In this document: positions 11,075-17,407 of the stretch, one piece after another
Numbering within the stretch: position 1 is the stretch's first letter
Layout of the letters: each line of letters opens with the position of its first letter
From: Phycisphaerae bacterium
Lineage (GTDB): Bacteria > Planctomycetota > Phycisphaerae > Phycisphaerales > SM1A02
Direction: 5' to 3'
DNA: 22,888 nucleotides
Assembly: GCA_016873355.1 (NCBI GenBank)
Contig: VGXK01000002.1
Span: forward strand, 1-22,888
Notes under the pieces: model-generated
Seen by the model: only the letters and a program-made list of their open reading frames with translations
Told to the model about the DNA's origin: nothing
The model's database searches: none
Translations under genes and position numbers: made by a program

Positions 11075-11183
11075 GTGAGTTCTTCGATCGCATGGCGCTC
11101 GGCGCGCCGTGCGCGAGTGTTGCGGCAGTCGCGGCGGGAGCTTAGCCTCGACGACGAGTCCGTCGCGGGAGACGCTGCGAACG
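11075..11183. promoter_or_regulatory. divergent control region between nap and the cytochrome/NrfD operon
   Basis: This 109-base gap separates napD (-) from the tetrahaem cytochrome gene (+) and must contain the promoters of both operons if they start here. It holds a perfect GC palindrome cggcgcgccg (11099-11108) but no clear sigma-70 boxes, FNR-type TTGAT-N4-ATCAA or NarL heptamers that I could recognise. A GTG at 11109 would extend the cytochrome frame into it. Confidence 0.35.
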
Positions 11184-11912
11184 ATGCAAGGCGCGCCGTC
11201 GAGATTCAGAGAACAAAGCTCCGCGTTCATCGCGGGCTGGACTCTTCCCATCGGATTCGTCGTCGTCGCGCTGGCGCTGCTGATGAACTCGGGTCCGGTC
11301 CGCATTCCCGTTGAGTCGCCGGCGATCGTGAGCGAGTCGCTGACCGCGATCGGCCCTCGACGCGAGGCCCTGCGCGATCCGCCGACGATCGGGGTCGAAG
11401 GCCGCGAAGAAAACTGTCGCGCGTGCCATCAGATCTTCCACTCCGCGAGCGCCGCCGGCGCGAAGCTCTCCTATCACCACGACATCGTGCTCTCGCACGG
11501 CCTGAACGACCGGTGCGTGAACTGCCACGACATCGACGATCGCGAACGGCTCACGCTGCGCGACGGCACCACGATTCCCTTCGCGGAGACGCCGCTTCTC
11601 TGTGCGCAATGCCACGGCACCACCTATCGCGACTGGCAGCGCGGCACCCACGGAAAGACGCTCGGCTCCTGGATCACCGGCTCGGGCGCGCAGGTACGGC
11701 TGGGCTGCAACGAGTGCCACGACCCGCACGCGCCGCGCTACCCGGCGTACGAACCGCTTCCTGGGCCGCGCACGCTTCGCATGGGAGAGCCGACGCACGA
11801 CGAGGCGGCGCACGACCGATCCACGCCGCGAAGTCCGCTTCGCCGATGGCGCGAGGCCGCCTCCGGGGTCGTGCCGGGAGCCGCACCTCCCGTTCCCGCG
11901 CACGAGCCATGA
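11184..11912 (+). CDS. membrane-anchored tetrahaem cytochrome c
   Basis: The 242-aa protein has an N-terminal membrane anchor (about 17-36, AGWTLPIGFVVVALALLM). Its periplasmic domain carries four haem sites: CRACH (78-82), CVNCH (111-115), CAQCH (140-144) and CNECH (175-179). A Pro-rich tail has no further haems. Anchor plus tetrahaem domain recalls the NapC/NrfH/CymA group in outline, but the spacing and flanking residues do not clearly match that family. It is the first gene of an operon, overlapping the Fe-S gene by ATGA (11909-11912). Divergence from napDABF suggests it carries electrons from the Fe-S/NrfD module towards periplasmic NapB; this is inference. Start at ATG 11184 has ggGAG 12 bases upstream; GTG 11109 is an alternative. 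Confidence 0.85.
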   Translation: MQGAPSRFREQSSAFIAGWTLPIGFVVVALALLMNSGPVRIPVESPAIVSESLTAIGPRREALRDPPTIGVEGREENCRACHQIFHSASAAGAKLSYHHDIVLSHGLNDRCVNCHDIDDRERLTLRDGTTIPFAETPLLCAQCHGTTYRDWQRGTHGKTLGSWITGSGAQVRLGCNECHDPHAPRYPAYEPLPGPRTLRMGEPTHDEAAHDRSTPRSPLRRWREAASGVVPGAAPPVPAHEP

Positions 11913-13069
11913 CCGACCTTCGCATCCACGACGGACCGTCGCATGTTCCGGCGCCCGATCCCGGCGAGCCGGCGCTCACGCGTCGCAGCTTCCTGCGAAC
12001 GGGCGCCGCCGCCGTCGGCGGAATGGCGGCGCTGGCGGCGGCGCTCAGTCCGCTGCGCGAGCTCTCGAGCAGCGATCTTCCGAACCTCGATCAGTTCCTC
12101 CAGAAGCACTACAAGGAGATGACGCCCGACCAGATGGAGCGTGCGCTCGAGCGCATCCGCGCCCAGGTGGAGGAGCGCTACCGGGTGCGTCCGCACCTTC
12201 GCGACCTGAAGCCGATGGACGGGGTCGAGTTCGTCTACGCGCTGAACCTCTCGCGCTGCATCGGCTGCCGCAAGTGCGTGCACGCCTGCGTGGCGGAGAA
12301 CAACCAGTCGCGCAGCCCCGAGATCCAGTACATCCGCGTCATCGAGATGCCGCGCGGCACGCTCGACCTGGAGCAGGGCAACCATCGCTACGACCATCCG
12401 ACCGTTCCCGACGCGAACCACTTCTATCTGCCGGTCCAGTGCCACCAGTGCGCGAACCCGCCGTGCGTGAAGGTCTGTCCGGTGGAGGCCACCTGGCAGG
12501 AGTCCGACGGCATCACGGTGATCGACTACGACTGGTGCATCGGCTGCCGCTACTGCGAAGCGGCGTGTCCGTACTGGGCGCGGCGCTTCAACTTCACCGA
12601 GCCCTCGCTGCCGCGCGAGCAGTTGAATCCGAACATGGCGTACCTCTCGAATCGCCCGCGCGACAAGGGCGTCATGGAGAAGTGCCACTTCTGCCTGCAC
12701 CGCACGCGCGAAGGCCGAATGCCCGCGTGCGTGGAGATCTGTCCGACCGGGGCGCGCAAGTTCGGCAACGTGCTCGATCCGGACTCGGAGGTGTCGCAGA
12801 TCCTCCGAAGCAAGCGCGTGTTCGTGCTGAAGGAGGAGGTCGGAACGCTTCCGCGCTTCTTCTACTACTTCGACGAGCGCTATCCGAACAGCCTCGATCC
12901 CGAGGCGATCGAGATCGCGCGGCGGCTGGAGCGCGAGGAGGGCGCGCAGTACGGAGCGCTTCCCGGCTCGAGCGGTCCGAATCGGGACTTCGTGGCGAGC
13001 GCGGTGGCGGCGCGCTGGGACGCGCCGTTCCTTCCCGGCGCATCGACCATCGACGGAGGCGCGGCGTGA
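11909..13069 (+). CDS. Tat-exported iron-sulfur protein, four [4Fe-4S] sites
   Basis: The 386-aa protein belongs to the NrfC/PsrB/DmsB electron-transfer group. A twin-arginine signal (LTRRSFLRTGAAAVGG, about 24-38) predicts export. Sixteen cysteines form four sites: C117/120/123/127 (CIGCRKCVHAC), C178/181/186/190 (CHQCANPPCVKVCP), C210/213/216/220 (CIGCRYCEAACP) and C259/262/274/278 (CHFC...CVEICPTGA). An N-terminal segment of about 60 residues after the signal (helical, DQFLQKHYKEMTPDQMERAL) is longer than in NrfC. It would link the NrfD-like quinol-binding subunit, encoded next with a GTGA overlap, to the tetrahaem cytochrome encoded just before. No molybdenum subunit is encoded in this operon, unlike Psr or Dms. 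Confidence 0.9.
   Translation: MTDLRIHDGPSHVPAPDPGEPALTRRSFLRTGAAAVGGMAALAAALSPLRELSSSDLPNLDQFLQKHYKEMTPDQMERALERIRAQVEERYRVRPHLRDLKPMDGVEFVYALNLSRCIGCRKCVHACVAENNQSRSPEIQYIRVIEMPRGTLDLEQGNHRYDHPTVPDANHFYLPVQCHQCANPPCVKVCPVEATWQESDGITVIDYDWCIGCRYCEAACPYWARRFNFTEPSLPREQLNPNMAYLSNRPRDKGVMEKCHFCLHRTREGRMPACVEICPTGARKFGNVLDPDSEVSQILRSKRVFVLKEEVGTLPRFFYYFDERYPNSLDPEAIEIARRLEREEGAQYGALPGSSGPNRDFVASAVAARWDAPFLPGASTIDGGAA
13055..13068 (+). promoter_or_regulatory. Shine-Dalgarno deciding a GTG start
   Basis: GGAGG at 13055-13059 lies 6 bases before GTG 13066-13068. That GTG overlaps the TGA of the Fe-S gene. This supports the GTG over the downstream ATG at 13117, which would remove a conserved-looking N-terminal segment. 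Confidence 0.6.
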
Positions 13070-14334
13070 AGACCTACCTCCGGTTCCTCTGGCGCTGCTT
13101 CCGACTCAGCTTCATGGGCGACGGGCGCTACTACGCGTGGATGTTCCTGCTCACGGTCGTGGTGCTCTTCGGCATCAACGCCTACTGCAAGCAGGTCGTG
13201 CAGGGGCTGGGGACCACGGGCATGACCGACCAGGTCTCCTGGGGCTTCTACATCGCCAACTTCACCTTCCTGGTGGGCATGGCGGCGGCCGCGGTGATGC
13301 TCGTGATCCCCGTGTACATCTTCCGCAACCGCGAGCTTCACGATCTCGTCATCTTCGGCGAGCTCTTCGCCGTCGCCGCGATCGTGATGGCGATGCTCTT
13401 CGTGCTCGTCGATCTCGGCCGCCCGGATCGATTCCACCACCTGCTGCTGCGCTTCAACTTCCCGGTGTCGATGCTCACCTGGGACGTGCTCGTGCTGAAC
13501 GGCTACCTCCTGCTCAACCTGCACATCTGCGGATACCTCGTCTACTGCGCCTATCGGCGAAGGGAGCCGAGCCGGGCCTTCTACATTCCGTTCGTCTTCG
13601 TGGCGATCGTCTGGGCGATCAGCATTCACACGGTCACGGCGTTTCTCTACAGCGGACTCGGAGGGCGACCATTCTGGAACTCGGCGGTCGTCGCGCCGCG
13701 CTTCCTGGCATCCGCGTTCGCGGCCGGGCCCGCGTTCCTCATCCTCACGCTGTCGGTGCTGGCGCGATTCACGAGCTACCCGGTGACGCCGAAGGCGTTC
13801 CTGACGCTGCGAACCGTGGTCACCGTGTCGCTCGCCATCAACATGTTCCTGCTCGGATCGGAGGCGTTCACCGAGTTCTACACCGACTCGGCGCACGGCG
13901 CGTCCGCGCACTACCTCTTCCTCGGCCTGCACGGGCATGTCGCGCTCGTTCCGTGGATCTGGTCGGCGATTGCGCTCAACATGGCGGCGCTCGTGCTGCT
14001 CTTCACGCCGTGGACGCGGCGCCTCTCCGTGCTCCAGGCGGCGTGCGCCATGCTCATCGTCGGAATCTGGATCGAGAAGGGCATGGGCATGATCGTTCCC
14101 GCGTTCGTGCCGACGCCGCTCGGCGAGATCGTCGAGTATCGACCGACGCTCAACGAGACGCTCGTGACCGCCGGGATCTGGGCGGGCGGACTGCTGCTCT
14201 ACACGATTCTCGTGCGCGTGACCGTGCCCGTGCTCTCGGGCCGACTCACCGAGGACCAGGACTTCTCCGTCGCGCTGGGCAACGAATCCGGCGCGCTCGC
14301 GGGCATCGGCTCCCATGGAACGGCCAACCGCTGA
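13066..14334 (+). CDS. NrfD/PsrC-like polytopic membrane subunit
   Basis: The 422-aa protein is highly hydrophobic with about nine or ten predicted helices, for example WMFLLTVVVLFGINAY, FTFLVGMAAAAVMLVIPV, AVAAIVMAMLFVLVDLGRPDR, VLVLNGYLLLNLHICGYLV and LHGHVALVPWIWSAIALNMA. The DLGRPDRFHHLLLRFNFPVSM phrase after the third helix is typical of NrfD-family proteins, which bind quinol in the membrane and pass electrons to an Fe-S partner. Starts at GTG (see the ribosome site) and is coupled to the Fe-S gene. The last 20 bases overlap the next gene. Together with its two upstream neighbours it makes a plausible quinol dehydrogenase for NapAB; HybB- or ActC-like alternatives share the same fold. 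Confidence 0.9.
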   Translation: MKTYLRFLWRCFRLSFMGDGRYYAWMFLLTVVVLFGINAYCKQVVQGLGTTGMTDQVSWGFYIANFTFLVGMAAAAVMLVIPVYIFRNRELHDLVIFGELFAVAAIVMAMLFVLVDLGRPDRFHHLLLRFNFPVSMLTWDVLVLNGYLLLNLHICGYLVYCAYRRREPSRAFYIPFVFVAIVWAISIHTVTAFLYSGLGGRPFWNSAVVAPRFLASAFAAGPAFLILTLSVLARFTSYPVTPKAFLTLRTVVTVSLAINMFLLGSEAFTEFYTDSAHGASAHYLFLGLHGHVALVPWIWSAIALNMAALVLLFTPWTRRLSVLQAACAMLIVGIWIEKGMGMIVPAFVPTPLGEIVEYRPTLNETLVTAGIWAGGLLLYTILVRVTVPVLSGRLTEDQDFSVALGNESGALAGIGSHGTANR

Positions 14335-14755
14335 ACAGGCGCAGCAGTCGCTGCGCGATCATGTGGTGATGAAGGCGGCCGAGGCGCGCGACCGTTGCGG
14401 CGGCCGCGTCGATCGAGCGGCGCTGGCGCTGCTGCTCGCCGACCGTTCCGTGGTGCGCTATCCGCTCGGCGTGCGATTCGACGCGGAGCCGCTGCGCCAG
14501 GGCGAATTCGCGTGCCTCGAAGCGCTGGGCGAACGACCCGAGGACGGTTTCTGCCTCTTCGTCCATCCCATGTTCGAAGCGGCGGACGATCTCGTGCCGC
14601 TGCTCGTGGCGTACTACGTGCCGTCCGTCAACTACGGCTCGGTCGCCACGCACGAGGAGGCGGAGCTCTACGGCGCCGCGCTCACCGGGCTCGACCGCGA
14701 GCAGTACTACCGGATCCTCTGCTCCGTCGCGGACCAGGTGACGCCGAAGCCGTGA
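14315..14755 (+). CDS. unknown 146-aa soluble protein in the NrfD operon
   Basis: The product starts MERPTAEQAQQSLRDHVV and lacks a signal peptide or membrane helix, so it is probably cytoplasmic. Recognisable blocks are ALLLADRSVVRYPLGVRFDAE, GEFACLEALGE, VPLLVAYYVPSVNYGSVAT and EEAELYGAALTGLDREQYY. Four cysteines are scattered without a metal motif. I do not recognise a family with known function. It overlaps the NrfD-like gene by 20 bases, which argues for coupled translation and a role linked to assembly or regulation of that complex. Its 3' end overlaps the convergent Rrf2 gene by 74 bases. Confidence 0.75.
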   Translation: MERPTAEQAQQSLRDHVVMKAAEARDRCGGRVDRAALALLLADRSVVRYPLGVRFDAEPLRQGEFACLEALGERPEDGFCLFVHPMFEAADDLVPLLVAYYVPSVNYGSVATHEEAELYGAALTGLDREQYYRILCSVADQVTPKP

Positions 14756-15194
14756 TCGTCACGCCCTGCGCGACGCCGCCGCACTGCTCGCCGCGCCGGG
14801 TTCCCGCGTCGAGCAGATCGGCGAGCGAGGTGTCCGCGAAGGCCTTCTGGATCGTCGCGATCGCGTCGTCGAGGCGCCGATGGAGCGGGCAGAGCGAGAG
14901 ATGCTCGGGATTCCCCAGCGGGCACGCGCGGATGCGGCGCAGCGGCGTGACCGCGTCGACGACTTCGAGCACCGAGATCCTCGACGCGTCGCGAGCGAGC
15001 GCAAAGCCGCCGTTCGGTCCTCGTTGCGAAGAGACGATGCCCGCCACCACGAGGTCGCGCATCACCTTCGAGATGTAGCCCGACGGGACCTTCGTGCGCT
15101 CGGCGATGCGTTCGCTGTTGGCCGCATCTCCCGGGATCGAGGCGAGGAAGACGGCGGCCCGCAGCGCGTACTCCGTGGTGCTCGAGAGGAACAT
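14682..15194 (-). CDS. Rrf2-family transcriptional regulator
   Basis: The 170-aa protein opens MFLSSTTEYALRAAVFLAS, a classical Rrf2 start, followed by a winged helix-turn-helix (IAERTKVPSGYISKVMRDLVVAGIV) and the wing SQRGPNGGFALARD. Two central cysteines, C91 and C102 (ACPL...LCPLHRRLDDA), plus C138 may bind a cluster. The spacing C-x10-C differs from the three-cysteine sets of IscR and NsrR. Rrf2 proteins of this kind often sense NO or Fe-S state (family knowledge). It is the last gene of the nos operon, 7 bases after nosL, with aaggag 10 bases before the ATG, so it probably regulates nos and perhaps nap. The C-terminal 40 residues are unusually Arg/Gly-rich and run antisense into the 146-aa gene. 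Confidence 0.9.
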   Translation of the reverse strand: MFLSSTTEYALRAAVFLASIPGDAANSERIAERTKVPSGYISKVMRDLVVAGIVSSQRGPNGGFALARDASRISVLEVVDAVTPLRRIRACPLGNPEHLSLCPLHRRLDDAIATIQKAFADTSLADLLDAGTRRGEQCGGVAQGVTITASASPGPRRSRGSGSTARGRAR

Positions 15195-15201
15195 GGGCGC
15201 G

Positions 15202-15708
15202 TCACTCCTTCCGTGGCATTCGTCGATCCCGAAGCCACTGGCGTCGCACGGTATCGAGTTCGGACCAGCCGAGCACGACGCCGCCGTGCCGTGCCTGGGC
15301 ATCGCGCGCCGCGTCCATGGTGGCGCGGGCGACGAGCCACGAGTCCATCGGCGTCCGGATCGATTCGCTCATGAGATAGACGGCGCGCTCCGCCTCGATC
15401 CACTCGCCGGTCGCGTGATCGTGCACGAAGCGCGCAATCGGCGGTGGCGTTGCGCCGTCGCGCTCGTGGTCGAGCATGCAGCCGATGTCGTCGAAGAGCA
15501 GATGCCCGCGGCCGTCGTCGCGATCGACGAGCGTGGCCGCCGAGCAGCGGTCTTCCATGACCGACATGCCGCACTCGGCGCAGACATCGCGACCGGGACG
15601 CAGCACGGGAGGTCCCTCGAGCGGCGCCCGGTCGCACGCCGCGGCGAGGGCGACGGCGACGAGCGCGCCCGCACACAGGCTTCGAGATCGAGGCACGAAG
15701 TCGCTCAT
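15202..15708 (-). CDS. nosL: NosL copper chaperone lipoprotein
   Basis: NosL delivers Cu(I) to the NosZ maturation machinery outside the inner membrane. The 168-aa protein has an export signal SLCAGALVAVALAAACDRAP with a cysteine at 25, consistent with lipid attachment though the lipobox is Ala-rich. The family copper motif CAECGMSVMED (C43, C46, M48) is followed by DDIGCMLDH (C77, M78), then VYLMSESIRTPMDS near the end, all typical of NosL. It overlaps nosY by ATGA (15705-15708) and has ggaggt 7 bases before the ATG. Confidence 0.93.
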   Translation of the reverse strand: MSDFVPRSRSLCAGALVAVALAAACDRAPLEGPPVLRPGRDVCAECGMSVMEDRCSAATLVDRDDGRGHLLFDDIGCMLDHERDGATPPPIARFVHDHATGEWIEAERAVYLMSESIRTPMDSWLVARATMDAARDAQARHGGVVLGWSELDTVRRQWLRDRRMPRKE

Positions 15709-16679
15709 GTCGGCGACCTCCTCGAGAAGACGACGAGCGCCGCGCCGAGCGGCAGGATCACCCACGCGGCGAGCACCGACGCGAAGAGCCACGGCAAGCC
15801 GGCGCCGAGCGTGTCGAGCGCGTAGAGCCCGGCGGGTCCGAGCACGTCGAGCGAGGCGTCGAGCGACGAGAGCGACCAGAGCTTGAAGACCTGGAGCGGG
15901 TTCGCCACCGCGAGCACGAAGAGCGTCTCGATGCGCAGCTTGAACGCGAGCGTGCCCGCCATGAGGCCCAGGTCCGTGACGAAGACGAGCAGCAGCCAGA
16001 GGAAGACCGACACGCCGACCGCCACCGAGGCGCGCCGTGCGATCACGGAGACGAGCACCCCAAGTCCCAGCATCGCGGCCGTGAGCATCATGGAGAGCAG
16101 CACGAGGTGCACGAGGCTCCACGGATCGGTGGTGCCGCTGCGCCACGCCATGACCGCGGCGCATCCGCCGAGGCCCATGGCCAGGCAGCCGATCATCGCC
16201 ACGAGCAGTCCCAGGTACTTCCCCAGCAGCAGCTCCCAGCGCGCCAGCGGCTGCGCCAGCAGGTACGGGAGCATGCCGCGCTCGCGCTCCGACGCGATCG
16301 TTCCGGCGCCGGCCGTCAGCGACATGAGCGGCACGACGAGCAGGATCAGGTTGAGCAGTCCGGCGGTGGTGCGGCCGAATCCCGCCAACCCGAGGCCGCC
16401 CGCGCTCGCCGAGGAGACGAAGGAGACGGCGAGCCCCAGGCCGAGGAATGCGAGTGTGTCGAGCAGGAACCAGCGGCTTCGCAGGGCGTCGCGCAGTTCG
16501 CGACCGGCCACCGTGCGCACGTTGGCGAACGCCGAGGAAGCGCGCGCCGCCGCGCTTCCGTCCATGCCGCCGAGCGCGGCCGGCGACGCAGGTGCCGTCG
16601 ATCGATCGTGCGCCGGCGAGGAGTCCTTGTCGGTCACGTCGATCTCCCGAAGGGGCGTTGCGGAATGAATCGCGGTCAT
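15705..16679 (-). CDS. nosY: NosY, ABC transporter permease for NosZ maturation
   Basis: The 324-aa protein has a variable Ala/Ser-rich N-terminus of about 45 residues, then VRTVAGRELRDALRSRWFLL, the common entry of ABC-2 type permeases. About six helices follow, such as LLNLILLVVPLMSLTAGAG and VGVSVFLWLLLVFVTDLGLM. The cytoplasmic ERERGMLPYLLAQPLARWELLLGKYLG segment is a hallmark of NosY-like permeases. With NosF it forms the transporter that, together with NosD, supports assembly of the NosZ CuZ centre. Coupled to nosF by an ATGA overlap (16676-16679); ggagg lies 7 bases before the start. Confidence 0.92.
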   Translation of the reverse strand: MTAIHSATPLREIDVTDKDSSPAHDRSTAPASPAALGGMDGSAAARASSAFANVRTVAGRELRDALRSRWFLLDTLAFLGLGLAVSFVSSASAGGLGLAGFGRTTAGLLNLILLVVPLMSLTAGAGTIASERERGMLPYLLAQPLARWELLLGKYLGLLVAMIGCLAMGLGGCAAVMAWRSGTTDPWSLVHLVLLSMMLTAAMLGLGVLVSVIARRASVAVGVSVFLWLLLVFVTDLGLMAGTLAFKLRIETLFVLAVANPLQVFKLWSLSSLDASLDVLGPAGLYALDTLGAGLPWLFASVLAAWVILPLGAALVVFSRRSPT

Positions 16680-17407
16680 GGCCGCACCTCCGTCGCCGGG
16701 CTCGAATCCGCCCTCGGCGACCCGATCGCGCCGGCGATCGCGTGTTCGCGCCGAAGCGCCGGACGGAAGTCGTGCACGGGCTGCTCGTCGACGATGCGAC
16801 CGGCCTCGAGCGTGATCACGCGGCGCGCGAGCGCCTTCACCTCGTCCACGCGATGGGAGGCGAACAGCATCGTGCGCCCGTCGCCCGAGAGGCGCTCGAG
16901 CAGCGCCACGAACTCCTCGCGTCCGAACGCGTCGAGGCTGGCGGTCACTTCGTCGAGCAGCAGCACCGGCGGATCGCCGAGCAGCGCGACTGCGAGCGCG
17001 AGCCGCTGCTTCATGCCGCCGGAGAGTTCGCGAATGCGCTTGCGCTCCTGGCCGGGAAGTCCCACTCGCGCGAGCACTTCGTCGACCGACGGCAGCGCCA
17101 CCGCCTTGAGCCTCGCGAAGAATCGAACCGCCTCCGCCACGCGCAGGTCGTCGTAGAAGCCGATCTCCTGCGGCACATAGCCGACGAGCCGCCGGGTCCG
17201 CTTGCCGTCGCGGCGCACGTCGAGGCCGCCGATCGAGATCGAGCCGCCGTAGCGAAAGAGCCCGAGCACGCAGCGGATGACGGTCGACTTGCCGGCCCCG
17301 TTCGAGCCCCAGAGCGCCACCGAGTCGCCGGCGGGAAGGCGCATCGAGACGCCGTCGACGGCGGGCGTTCGGCCGAAGCGCTTCACGAGTCGTTCGATGG
17401 TGATCAT
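16676..17407 (-). CDS. nosF: NosF, ABC transporter ATPase for NosZ maturation
   Basis: The 243-aa ATPase has Walker A GSNGAGKST (34-42), Q-loop YVPQ (77-80), signature LSGGMKQR (128-135), Walker B VLLLDE (148-153) and switch histidine in ASHR (H185). The D-loop reads ASLD in place of the common NALD. It powers NosY in the NosDFY machinery on the cytoplasmic side. Overlap with the nosD fusion (ATGA, 17404-17407) and with nosY shows tight coupling; gggagg is 7 bases before the ATG. Confidence 0.94.
   Translation of the reverse strand: MITIERLVKRFGRTPAVDGVSMRLPAGDSVALWGSNGAGKSTVIRCVLGLFRYGGSISIGGLDVRRDGKRTRRLVGYVPQEIGFYDDLRVAEAVRFFARLKAVALPSVDEVLARVGLPGQERKRIRELSGGMKQRLALAVALLGDPPVLLLDEVTASLDAFGREEFVALLERLSGDGRTMLFASHRVDEVKALARRVITLEAGRIVDEQPVHDFRPALRREHAIAGAIGSPRADSSPATEVRP

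Noticed and set aside
14756..14800. terminator after the plus-strand NrfD operon
   Set aside because: No GC stem followed by a T-run was found; the convergent genes overlap here instead.
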